Shown: in pieces, positions 44,993 through 53,641 of the stretch | How positions within the stretch are numbered: the first letter of the stretch is position 1 | Layout of the letters: the number at the start of each line of letters is the position of its first letter | Source of the DNA: CAVWDU01 sp963840725 | GTDB lineage: Bacteria > Pseudomonadota > Gammaproteobacteria > Pseudomonadales > Halieaceae | DNA: 64,000 bases | NCBI GenBank assembly: GCA_963840725.1 | Contig: CAWIZY010000004.1 | Coordinates: forward strand, 558,001-622,000 | Direction of reading: 5' to 3' | The notes under the pieces: generated by a model | The model's database searches: none | Seen by the model: only the letters and a program-made list of their open reading frames with translations | What the model was told of the DNA's origin: nothing | Position numbers and translations under genes: made by a program

Positions 44993-46941
44993 TACTCGCC
45001 CTCCTCCACTGCCTGACTGCCCGGTTGAGGCAGGGCAAAGTTCAGTAGAACGTTGCCGGGCATACGGGCACCGAACAGGTATCCGGAATTGACCAGCACA
45101 TGGCCCCGGTACACCACCGGCCCATCTGATTCAATCGAACCACCGTGTGCTTTGCGTCCCGATACCGCCGTGTAGGCCCGGTTGGTCTGGTAGCTCCAGA
45201 GCACCTTACCGTCGGCGCTGTCATAGGCGCGAAGTTGGCCATCAAATGCGCCGGCGAATACAAGGCCCGGTATTGCCGTTGCAGCCGCGGAAACCCCGGG
45301 ATCGCAGGCCGGCTTGTTCTCACTACTGCAGTCTGCCTGCGCACGCGTAAACCACAGCTGTTTACCGGTGGCCGCATCGAGCGCGAATACCCCCGGAAAA
45401 CGTTCGCCGTCGTAACGCCCGATAAAATCTGTGTCCGCATTGGGCGCGTAAACCGTCGTACCGTCAGTTGCCAGCCCCCAGTGAATGCCACCGGCATAAC
45501 CACCCAGGCCTACTTTCCGCTTCCAGACAATGGCGCCCTTGTTGTCGGGATCGAGCCCGTACACAAAGCCGTTCTTTTGACCGACCACCAGGATGTCCTT
45601 GCCCGTTGAAGCCTTTCCCGCCGCCGTGCCTGCAGAGCCTTGCTCCCCGGAGGGGAGGGAAATAAGCACCGGTGGTGCCCCGATATCCATATCGGGCCCA
45701 TTCTCCTCGGGACAGTTGTAGCTCGATCCAATAAAGCAGCTCATATTCCAGGCATCACCTGCGGTGAGCTGTTTGCTCCACACCAGCCGTCCGGTCTCTA
45801 TGGCGAAGGCCAGCACCGCATCACTGGTTGCTGCCGCAGGGGAGGTGTAGGACTCCCCGGTCCCCACATACAATAATCCGCGCTCGACATCCACAGTTGG
45901 TGCATTCCAGATGGGCGCTCCGGATGGGGCAATGACAGGAACGTCCAACGGGTTGCGCCGCCCCGTATCCGCAGGCAACGCCGGAATGGAGTAGCTCTTC
46001 CATAGTAGCGCTCCGTCGCCGGCGCTGAATGCGACGATCCCACCGCGGAAGGTGCAGCAGGCGTAGCTCGGGTCTGCCGCGCTCGCCCATTCACGTGAGG
46101 ACATGGGAACATAGAGCCGACCATCGTAGTAGCGCAGTGACCCGGTAATGGTCGCCTCGGGATGGTCATCAAGCGCTGATCGCCAGACCAACTTGCCATC
46201 AGCACCGGACACACCATAGACGTTACCAGCAGTGTCGCCGAAATACAGCATGGGGCTGGCCTTGTTCTCAGACGCTGCGATGCTGATGGCCGAGCGAACT
46301 TCTGCGTCAGCCTTGAACCGCCAGTAGGCACAGCCCGACTCGAGATCCAGTGCATAAACAAAGCCATGCTGCGAGCCCACATACACGACATCACCGTAGA
46401 TCGTCGGCTGTGAACGTGCTCGCGTTGCACCCGGAAAGTCAAAAGCCCACTTGAGTTCCAGCCCGGACACATCCTCCCGGGTCAACTGAGCGGTGCTTGT
46501 ATCCACAAACCGTTGATTGGTGTTACCCATACCCCAGGCGGCGACTCTCGTCGCCCCGGGCGGCGCCGGGGCCGTCGCACCGGTGCAAGCCATCATGGCC
46601 TCAGCGTCCCCGGACGCCGCGCTGGCTCCCGCCAGAAAATTAGCCACCAGTACCCGCTCTGCAGCACTCAATTCAGCCGCCTGTGTCTGCATCACGCCTC
46701 CATTCAGGGCAGCGAGAATATCTTCAGGCTGGGACATATTGAACATGACACTGTGGGGTGCCCGCGGCACATTACCTTCGTGGCATTCAGCACAGTGCCG
46801 GCGGTAAATAGCTTCGCCGGGGTCCACTGTCGCAGTGACGGGCGGGGCCAGCACTATGGCCGGGATTGCGAAAACCACCAGGCTGTGGGCCCTGCGCCTC
46901 GCCGCGGCCGAAAGCCAGCAGAGCGTTTTCAGCTTAGTCAT
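44992..46941 (-). CDS. Cytochrome c / PQQ beta-propeller dehydrogenase
   Basis: About 649 residues from ATG 46941 (MTKLKTLCWLSAAARRR); a TTG at 46974 overlapping the E1 beta stop is an alternative. A signal peptide (AIVLAPPVTATV) precedes one haem c motif CAECHEGN, then the PQQ-type propeller with YVGTGESYTSP and GGYAGGIHWGLA. It is a full-length paralogue of 18595-20468. It sits between E1 beta and E2 in an otherwise typical oxoacid dehydrogenase operon, with near-zero spacing on both sides. It should oxidise an alcohol in the periplasm, probably one step before the keto acid used by the E1/E2 complex. Confidence 0.88.
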   Translation of the reverse strand: MTKLKTLCWLSAAARRRAHSLVVFAIPAIVLAPPVTATVDPGEAIYRRHCAECHEGNVPRAPHSVMFNMSQPEDILAALNGGVMQTQAAELSAAERVLVANFLAGASAASGDAEAMMACTGATAPAPPGATRVAAWGMGNTNQRFVDTSTAQLTREDVSGLELKWAFDFPGATRARSQPTIYGDVVYVGSQHGFVYALDLESGCAYWRFKADAEVRSAISIAASENKASPMLYFGDTAGNVYGVSGADGKLVWRSALDDHPEATITGSLRYYDGRLYVPMSSREWASAADPSYACCTFRGGIVAFSAGDGALLWKSYSIPALPADTGRRNPLDVPVIAPSGAPIWNAPTVDVERGLLYVGTGESYTSPAAATSDAVLAFAIETGRLVWSKQLTAGDAWNMSCFIGSSYNCPEENGPDMDIGAPPVLISLPSGEQGSAGTAAGKASTGKDILVVGQKNGFVYGLDPDNKGAIVWKRKVGLGGYAGGIHWGLATDGTTVYAPNADTDFIGRYDGERFPGVFALDAATGKQLWFTRAQADCSSENKPACDPGVSAAATAIPGLVFAGAFDGQLRAYDSADGKVLWSYQTNRAYTAVSGRKAHGGSIESDGPVVYRGHVLVNSGYLFGARMPGNVLLNFALPQPGSQAVEEGE

Positions 46942-46970
46942 CGTGCAATCCAAAGCGACTTCCATAAGAT

Positions 46971-47954
46971 TCAATAGGCCGCAACATCGCGTATTGCCGC
47001 TTCAATTTCTTCTACTGAAGGCACGTAAAGCGCCTCGAGAACAGGACTCGCGGGGACCGGGGTATGAGGGGCGGTCACTTTCTTTATCGGTGCGTCCAGA
47101 TAGTCGAAACCCTGCTCTACGACCAGGCTGGAGACCTCGGACGCCATACTGCAATAGGGATTGGCCTCATCAACAACAACAAGCCGCCCGGTCTTGTGCA
47201 CGCTGGCCAGTATCGCTTTGTCATCCAGTGGCGACAGGGTGCGCGGATCAATGAGTTCAACCGAAATGCCCTCCGCGGCCATTGTCGCAACAGCCTTCTC
47301 CGCAAGCAGCACCATGCGCGAGAACGCCACCACAGTCACATCCGTTCCTTCACAAACGGTTCGCGCCTTCCCAAAAGGAATAGTGTAAGGCTCGTCCGGA
47401 ACCTCGCACTCCTCGGTATATATGGACTTGTGCTCACAAAACACCACCGGGTCGTCATCCCTTATAGCCTGGGCCAGCAGCCCCTTTGCATCGTAGGCAT
47501 TACTGGGCGCAACCACTTTCAGGCCAGGAATGGCGACCAGCATCGGGTACAGGATCGCGGAGTGCTGCGGCCCACTGCCAGTGCCGGCTCCTATCATGGT
47601 GCGAATAGTTACCGGGGTCGCTGCGCGACCGCCAAACATGTAGCGAAACTTGGCGATCTGGTTCATTAACTGATCGAGACACACACCAATAAAGTCTATG
47701 AACATCAATTCTGCAACGGGGCGCAGACCGGTCAACGCCGCGCCACCGGCGGCACCAATGATAGCGGACTCGGTAATCGGTGTGTCCACCACTCGCAACT
47801 CACCGAATCTGTCGGCCAGTCCGGCACTTACACCAAAAACGCCACCGCTATCTTTATTGGCCACGTCCTCGCCCATCAGGATCACGCGATCGTCTCGCTC
47901 CATCTCCTCAAACAGCGCCCGGTTGAGTGCTTCGCGGATCGACATCTTACTCAC
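46971..47954 (-). CDS. 2-oxoacid dehydrogenase E1 beta subunit
   Basis: 327 residues. MGEDVANKDSGGVFGVSAGL, the VEGPRAATP-like RAATPVTIRTMIGAGTG, and SAIL... VVAPSNAYDAKGLL define the transketolase-like E1 beta chain. The C-terminal SSLVVEQGFDYLDAPIKKVTAPHTPVP is standard. It pairs with the E1 alpha gene, overlapping it by 4 bases (47951-47954). Together they decarboxylate a 2-oxoacid or acetoin with thiamine diphosphate. Closest in pattern to acetoin dehydrogenase or branched-chain types; not resolvable. Confidence 0.92.
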   Translation of the reverse strand: MSKMSIREALNRALFEEMERDDRVILMGEDVANKDSGGVFGVSAGLADRFGELRVVDTPITESAIIGAAGGAALTGLRPVAELMFIDFIGVCLDQLMNQIAKFRYMFGGRAATPVTIRTMIGAGTGSGPQHSAILYPMLVAIPGLKVVAPSNAYDAKGLLAQAIRDDDPVVFCEHKSIYTEECEVPDEPYTIPFGKARTVCEGTDVTVVAFSRMVLLAEKAVATMAAEGISVELIDPRTLSPLDDKAILASVHKTGRLVVVDEANPYCSMASEVSSLVVEQGFDYLDAPIKKVTAPHTPVPASPVLEALYVPSVEEIEAAIRDVAAY

Positions 47955-48925
47955 GCTGATTCCCCCCGATAGCTGAGATAGACGTCGGTATACAGTTGGT
48001 CCGGCGATGGGTCGGCGGCGCTCAAGGCATGCTCAACACCCGCGTCGAGGATGTTCTGGATCGCCTCGTCAATCCGCTTGATGTTATCTTCCTGCAGGTC
48101 ACCGCAGCGAGAATCTGCAAGAAATCGTGCCAGCGGGTCAGAGGAGAGGCGCGATGCTTCCAACTCCTCCACGTCACGATAGCGTTGGGCATCTCCCTCG
48201 TAATGGCCATAATAGCGCGGCGCAATAGCCTCTATCGCCGATGGACCACCGCCCTCGCGAGCTCGCTCTACCGCATTGCCAACAGCCTCATAAACGGCAA
48301 AGAAATCCCGACCGTCCACGGTGACGGCGGGCATGCCATAGGCTCCGGCTCGCTCGGCAATTCTGCCATCGGGCTTGGGGTTTTTGGTAAACTCTGCGAA
48401 GTGGTTGTTCTCATACATAAAAATCATGGGCAGCTGCAATACACAGGCCAGGTTGAGCGCTTCAGCGACTGTCCCCTGGTCGGCAGCACCGTCTCCGATA
48501 AAAGCCATCGAGACCTTGCCATTGCCCAGTGTTTTCGCTGTCAATGCCGCTCCGGCGGCGATGGGTGGTCCGCCGCCCACAATCGCATTAGCACCCAGCA
48601 TCCCCTTGCGCATGTCCGCTATGTGCATGGAGCCACCCTTGCCCTTACAGAGCCCATCGTGCTTGCAGGCCAGCTCCAACAGCATGCCCTGAATGTCGCA
48701 GCCTTTGGCTATGCAGTGGCCATGACCCCGGTGTGTGCTGGCAATATAATCCTCGTCACCCAGATGCATGCAGGCGCCAACGGCTATGGCTTCCTGGTTG
48801 CGGTACATGTGAATAAACCCGGGTAGCTTGCCCTGCTGGTATTCCGCTCGAATACGCTCTTCAAACTCGCGTATCAACTTCATGGACCGATAGGCTTCGT
48901 AAAGTGTGTCGAGTGAGTCGTTCAA
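47951..48925 (-). CDS. 2-oxoacid dehydrogenase E1 alpha subunit
   Basis: 324 residues. The thiamine-diphosphate motif is GDGAADQGTVAEALNLACVL followed by MYENNHFAEFT. The N-terminal RSMKLIREFEERIRAEYQQG and GNxGEGH-like STHRGHGHCIAKG, GSMHIADM are the typical PDH/AcoA alpha landmarks. It is the acetoin dehydrogenase-like size class. First gene of the core after the M24 protein, 12 bases from it. Cytoplasmic. Confidence 0.92.
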   Translation of the reverse strand: MNDSLDTLYEAYRSMKLIREFEERIRAEYQQGKLPGFIHMYRNQEAIAVGACMHLGDEDYIASTHRGHGHCIAKGCDIQGMLLELACKHDGLCKGKGGSMHIADMRKGMLGANAIVGGGPPIAAGAALTAKTLGNGKVSMAFIGDGAADQGTVAEALNLACVLQLPMIFMYENNHFAEFTKNPKPDGRIAERAGAYGMPAVTVDGRDFFAVYEAVGNAVERAREGGGPSAIEAIAPRYYGHYEGDAQRYRDVEELEASRLSSDPLARFLADSRCGDLQEDNIKRIDEAIQNILDAGVEHALSAADPSPDQLYTDVYLSYRGESA

Positions 48926-48937
48926 TGCCAGCTCCAG

Positions 48938-50200
48938 TTAGTCGGTTTCGATCAAATCCAGAGGGTACTGATAAATACTTTCAGCCCCGTTTTCGCCGAT
49001 GATAAATACGTTTTCCATGTGCGAGGGCCCGTATCGGCTGCCGAAATAGAGGCAGTCGGCACTCAACACCATTGAGGGCTTGATCTCAAAGCCCTCCTGC
49101 GCCGCATGCAGACCCGTTGAGGGAAAGCGCACCGGGCTCTCCAGAGGCACCCGCCCGATGGCGTGCACAATCATCAGCAATTTGTCCGGCGCAGAGAGCT
49201 CGCCTGCCGGGCCGGCACGCACGGCCTCGCAGATTGCCGCAGAGTTGGCTCCAGGGCGCAGCTGCGCGGACAATGCCTGAAAACAACGCCGCACGATCTC
49301 GTGCTGTTGGCGATATTCCGCAGAAGCCTCACCGATATGGGCACTGCGGTTAATGTCGATCCATACATTTTTATAGCGGCCCTGGGTTTCAAGGATCGCG
49401 ATCTCACCACCCTCAAAGGGTGTATCGTAACGGGTGCGAAACAAATCGGGCTTGAAAATACTGTCGTAGCTACCGCCGAACAACATCGGACTGTGGGGTA
49501 AAGGGTCAATGTCTTCGTCGATCATAAAGTGGGCGACGGCTTTCTCTATATCGGCCCAGCTACGGCCGCGACCCAGTTGGCTGACGGTAAAGGCCATGAC
49601 CCGGTCGGCTTTTTCGCCACTCTCTCGAAACACCGCCAGTTCATTGGCCGACTTGATCGAGCGCGCGGCCATGATGGTATCGAGCCCATCGGCAAAAGAC
49701 TGCCCACAGGCCTGGTTAACCGCCAGGGCCACCCGCATATCATCATAAAGCACCGTCTGTTCACCCAAGCCGTGACGACCCAGGCAGTCGACTACTGCAC
49801 TGATGACATCCGGCGCGCAGTGGCCATCGATTAAACCAGACAGCCGCGCCAGTTCGCCCGCGACGTCAGGGGGCAGCTGCAAATCCAGATCTACCGACCT
49901 GGCCGTGGTACAGAAATTGAGAAAATCAAAGGTTCGCAGTCGATCAAAACTGATCGGCTGCCCTTCTCTATCGGCCACGATCAGACTGATCAGGCTGGCC
50001 TCGGGGAGGCACAGGGTCATGGGCAGTTCGGCTGACGCCGGTAAAAACACCGCGGCGATGGGCTCTGGCAAGCGCCACCCGTCCATCACAGACTCAAAGC
50101 CGGTCAGGTAGGCAATGTTATCGGGTGTGGTGACTACGATGCCGGCGGCACCAGACTCGTCGAGTCTGGCACGCAGCCGGTCGCGAATCTCCGAGCTCAA
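48938..50200 (-). CDS. M24-fold metallopeptidase-like protein (prolidase/creatinase fold)
   Basis: 420 residues with a TTG start at 50200, preceded by AAGGAGG at 5 bases; the frame from 50221 would place that ribosome-binding site inside the gene. The pita-bread fold is clear: NIAYLTGFESVMDG near residue 32, VFRESGEKADRVMAFTV, ILETQGRYKNVWIDINRS, MIVHAIGRVPLESP, SHMENVFIIGENG. Metal-ligand positions read E-x10-D, then H, then D (VLSADCLY) and E, where M24 proteins normally have D, D, H, E, E. It may be an altered hydrolase or lyase. Start of an operon with E1 alpha, E1 beta, quinoprotein and E2. Confidence 0.82.
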   Translation of the reverse strand: MSSEIRDRLRARLDESGAAGIVVTTPDNIAYLTGFESVMDGWRLPEPIAAVFLPASAELPMTLCLPEASLISLIVADREGQPISFDRLRTFDFLNFCTTARSVDLDLQLPPDVAGELARLSGLIDGHCAPDVISAVVDCLGRHGLGEQTVLYDDMRVALAVNQACGQSFADGLDTIMAARSIKSANELAVFRESGEKADRVMAFTVSQLGRGRSWADIEKAVAHFMIDEDIDPLPHSPMLFGGSYDSIFKPDLFRTRYDTPFEGGEIAILETQGRYKNVWIDINRSAHIGEASAEYRQQHEIVRRCFQALSAQLRPGANSAAICEAVRAGPAGELSAPDKLLMIVHAIGRVPLESPVRFPSTGLHAAQEGFEIKPSMVLSADCLYFGSRYGPSHMENVFIIGENGAESIYQYPLDLIETD

Positions 50201-50271
50201 AGCAACCTCCTTGCGATCCAAAGCGGGGCCGGGATCAAGCCACCGGGTGCACTTTCAGGCGGATGCAGCCC

Positions 50272-52785
50272 TCAGAATGCGTAACCCAGCTGTACGCCAA
50301 ACTCTCGTGGCGGACCGTAGGTGGTGAAGTTCCAAAGGGTAGCAACCGGGTTCGCTGAATTCCGGTAGACCTCGTCGGTCAGGTTCTTGCCATAAACTGA
50401 GAACTCCAAATGGCCTGCGGCGCTCTCCCAGGTGACAAACGCATTCACCAGCGTTCTTTCTTCCAGCTGGGTGTTCGCTTTCTGTCGCAGCACGGGATTA
50501 TCGATGGTACCGCCCTGAAAGCTGGCCGGGGCCGGGTTCATCTCGGCTTCGTCCTGGTAGTGAGCATTGAGGTTATAGGTGATCAGTCCACCGCTATTGA
50601 GATCCTGGAAATAGCTTACGCTGATACCACCGTTAAACTCCGGCGAATAGGGCACAGTCAGATCCGAAAAGTCAAAGGGCTGCGGTGGTCCCTCCAGGCC
50701 AAGCAGCGATGTATCATAGCCCGGCTCATAGCTGTCATACTCGTGGTCCAACCAACCAAAGTTAACGTCAACTCTCAGATTATCGATCGGCACATAGGAC
50801 AGTTCCAGTTCCAGGCCAATCGCCGTGCTTTCGCCCTCATTCAGTGCTACCGTTTCCTGAAACTCATTGCCGGCCGCATCTTGTATGGATACCACAGTAT
50901 CGCGCTGCAAATTCTCGTAGGTAGTGTGGAACAGTGCGGCATTCAACCTGAGCTTGCCGTCGAGCATGTCAGCCTTGAAACCCACCTCGGCATTTTCGTT
51001 TTCCTCGCTGGAATAGGGTGCACAGCTGAACGCACTACCGCAGGTCTCGGAGAATCCGCCGGAGACGAACCCCGTGGCGAAGCTGGCATAGACCATGACA
51101 TTATCGGTCCAGTTGTAGTCCAGCACGATGCGATAAGTGTTGGCAGTGAAAGTTTTGGAATCCTTGATATTGTTGCCAAACGCAGACTCTGGCAGCGGAT
51201 TGGTATGCGGACCTTTGAAGCCATCGATATCGATAAAGTTACTGACCGGGTTATCGGCTGTGCCCAGGTTTAGCCGCTGGAAGTCTTTTTCGTCCTCGGT
51301 ATAGCGGTAACCCAATGACAGTTTCAATCTGTCCGTAAGGTCATAGGTACCATCGATATAGAATGCGTAGCTGTCTCGGTCCTGTGACGTGTACTGGACT
51401 TCAAACGTATCCCGGTAGAACTCTCCAGCCGGCCCGGACAAAAGAATGAAGTAGCCCAGACTACCAAATACCTGAAACTCCAGGTCGTCTTTGTAGTAAG
51501 CAGCGCCCGTAACAAAATTGAACGGCCCATCGAAGTTGGACGTCAATCGGAACTCGTTCTGCAGCTGCTCCCGCTCGGTGTTTCTGCTGGCATCATACTG
51601 GGCGGTGTAGGCCTCGCCCGTGTAAGTACTGGCGAGAATTTCATCCTGATCTCTCATCCCCAACAACCATTTGAACTCGTACTTATCGAAGGTAAAGGTC
51701 TGGTTCAGATAAATACCATTGGCGTCAATCTGGTGACCGGCAGGGATATCTATCACCTTGTTATCCGTATACGACTGTCCTGTTGAGAACGGGTCGCCGT
51801 TACCGATACCCGGGAAGCCGACCGCAGGCCACAGGTAGCCCTCACCGCCATTCTGGTTGGCACTGGGTGTTTCGTTGGCGGCGGGTACGGTGTCACCACG
51901 GTCTTTCACATATTCGAAGATCAGATCAGCCAGATAAAAGTCATTGGGCTGCCAGCGAAACTTCAGCTTGGCGGCGAGGACATCTTTACCACCAATGTCA
52001 CTGCCATCACCAGTATCCGGAAACGGTGAGCGAATAGATTCCACACAGGCTGCCGGATCCGGCACGTCTATACAGCCTAAACTGAATAACTCGCCGCCGG
52101 GGGGCTTGTCATTGGTATAAAAGCCATCGCTTTTATCCTGAATAACCGCCAGCCGCGCTGCAAAGGTTTCTCCCAGCGGCACGTTCAGACCCAGCTTGAT
52201 TTTGTAGAGATTGCCGTTGTTGGAGTCGTACTGCCCGTAGTCGGCTTCGATGTCGCCAAAAAACTCCCCCAGCACGGGCTTTTTGGTGGTGAACGCAATG
52301 GCGCCGCCGGTCGTGTTCTTACCAAAAAGCGTTCCCTGCGGGCCGCGGAAAATCTCAACCTGCTCCATGTCAAATAGCTCGACGAACTGACTCTGCACAT
52401 GGTTGAAGGCAAATTCATCCACGGTGATGCCAACCGAGGGGTCTTTGGTAACCAGAATCGAGTTGAAGCCGGTGCCGCGCATACCCCCTGCAATGGCGTT
52501 AAAGCCGGTCTGGGGGGTCAGGTTGACATTGGGGGCCAGCTGGGTGAGCGCCGTGACATCGTTCTGGAAGGTGTTTTCAAGTTGCTTTGACGTGACGGTC
52601 GTCACCGCCACTGATAAATCCTGTTGCGCCACGGACCGCTTGGTACCGGTCACAAGCACCTCTTCAAGATCAGCCCTTCCGGACTGGTTCGCATCTTGAG
52701 CCATTACGCTCGCAGCAACCAGCGCTTGTACTAGCACTAAACCGGCACCGGACCCAAACACATTCTTCTTGTCGTTCAACATCAT
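50272..52785 (-). CDS. TonB-dependent outer-membrane receptor
   Basis: About 837 residues from ATG 52785 (a second ATG follows directly), with GAGGG upstream. Signal peptide ends AASVMAQD. TonB-box-like EEVLVTGTKR, plug with NVNLTPQTGFNAIAGGMRGTG and FRGPQGTLFGKNTTGG, then a long barrel ending GVQLGYAF. It should import a substrate for the E1/E2/quinoprotein cluster. A weak match to the shared palindrome near 52850 was considered and not accepted. Confidence 0.9.
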   Translation of the reverse strand: MMLNDKKNVFGSGAGLVLVQALVAASVMAQDANQSGRADLEEVLVTGTKRSVAQQDLSVAVTTVTSKQLENTFQNDVTALTQLAPNVNLTPQTGFNAIAGGMRGTGFNSILVTKDPSVGITVDEFAFNHVQSQFVELFDMEQVEIFRGPQGTLFGKNTTGGAIAFTTKKPVLGEFFGDIEADYGQYDSNNGNLYKIKLGLNVPLGETFAARLAVIQDKSDGFYTNDKPPGGELFSLGCIDVPDPAACVESIRSPFPDTGDGSDIGGKDVLAAKLKFRWQPNDFYLADLIFEYVKDRGDTVPAANETPSANQNGGEGYLWPAVGFPGIGNGDPFSTGQSYTDNKVIDIPAGHQIDANGIYLNQTFTFDKYEFKWLLGMRDQDEILASTYTGEAYTAQYDASRNTEREQLQNEFRLTSNFDGPFNFVTGAAYYKDDLEFQVFGSLGYFILLSGPAGEFYRDTFEVQYTSQDRDSYAFYIDGTYDLTDRLKLSLGYRYTEDEKDFQRLNLGTADNPVSNFIDIDGFKGPHTNPLPESAFGNNIKDSKTFTANTYRIVLDYNWTDNVMVYASFATGFVSGGFSETCGSAFSCAPYSSEENENAEVGFKADMLDGKLRLNAALFHTTYENLQRDTVVSIQDAAGNEFQETVALNEGESTAIGLELELSYVPIDNLRVDVNFGWLDHEYDSYEPGYDTSLLGLEGPPQPFDFSDLTVPYSPEFNGGISVSYFQDLNSGGLITYNLNAHYQDEAEMNPAPASFQGGTIDNPVLRQKANTQLEERTLVNAFVTWESAAGHLEFSVYGKNLTDEVYRNSANPVATLWNFTTYGPPREFGVQLGYAF

Positions 52786-52991
52786 TGACCCTCTAATTCT
52801 AGTTATAACGAGGTGCTTCTAACGTTTTTTTCCGTGTTCGCTGATGCGTCAAGCTTCTTTTGAAGGTATTTCAATTCTTAATATATGGCAATATTTTTTT
52901 TCCGCTACGCCAGCCAGCCGGGAGCCAAAACTCGCTTGACATGCCGTTGACGACAGCTGGCACCCCGCGTGTGTCAGCGCTATCGAACCGG

Positions 52992-53435
52992 TCAGGTTCC
53001 GATATCAAGCGCCGTACTCCCATCGCAAAGTCCAATTAATGACTCCGCGTCAAAAACGTAGTCGATCGACTTGTCGTCTTTAAAGTACGCAACCGCGCCT
53101 GAACCCAGAAAGAGCAGTTCAGTCTCCACCTCACAGCGCGCGTGGTAATGCTCAGCAAACACCGGTTCGTAACCATAAGTGCCAGCGGGCGCCGAACCCA
53201 CCTCGTACAGTAATTCGCCCTTGGTGATAAAAAACTGTCCTGGGCCCTGATGCCTGTGCGGCTGGAACGCTGCGCCCGGAGCCATGTTAACGAACAGCGC
53301 CCACTCGCCCGTCGTCCTGCAGGCGCGGAGCACCTTGAACCGGGTGCCTCCGCCCACATCAAGCCAGGGCAGCGTATGGATATTGGCGAGAATATCACCC
53401 TGCTCCGTTACGTAGGGCTTATTGGCGCTCTCCAT
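52992..53435 (-). CDS. Cupin-domain protein (ChrR/dihydroxyacetophenone dioxygenase-like)
   Basis: 147 residues. The metal motif is QPHRHQGPGQFFITKGELLYE, the cupin 1 pattern with HxH, and a second motif in FAEHYHARCEVETELLFLG. It resembles ChrR-like cupins and 2,4-dihydroxyacetophenone dioxygenase. It is directly downstream of operator copy 5, which overlaps its -10, so it is in the same regulon. A role as a C-C-cleaving dioxygenase or as a sensor is possible. Confidence 0.8.
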   Translation of the reverse strand: MESANKPYVTEQGDILANIHTLPWLDVGGGTRFKVLRACRTTGEWALFVNMAPGAAFQPHRHQGPGQFFITKGELLYEVGSAPAGTYGYEPVFAEHYHARCEVETELLFLGSGAVAYFKDDKSIDYVFDAESLIGLCDGSTALDIGT

Positions 53436-53527
53436 GACGACTCCTTCTTCTCACTCCAATCATCGCTATCGCTCAAATGGCCGCTACCGCTCACCAGACC
53501 CGGAGCACGATTTCCCCGCGCAGTTTA

Positions 53528-53573
53528 CTTGCTTGCATCTAGCAAGATAAATCATCGATCACAGGCTCGTCAA
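53528..53573 (-). promoter_or_regulatory. Promoter and operator copy 5 of the cupin gene
   Basis: On the minus strand TTGACG (53568-53573) and TTATCT (53545-53550) are 17 bases apart. The palindrome, CTTGCTTGCATCTAGCAAG on the plus strand (53528-53546), touches the -10 and continues downstream. The six-base arms are perfect. Confidence 0.7.
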
Positions 53574-53641
53574 CACCAGCGCGCCCCGGAGCCAAGTGCG
53601 CTGCGGAACACGTCTGCGGTGCAGGGCCAGTCAAGCTGGAA

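Noticed and set aside
52835..52865. Possible operator before the 50272-52785 TonB receptor (GCTTGACGCATCAGCG)
   Set aside because: Too many mismatches in both arms; kept out of the regulon.
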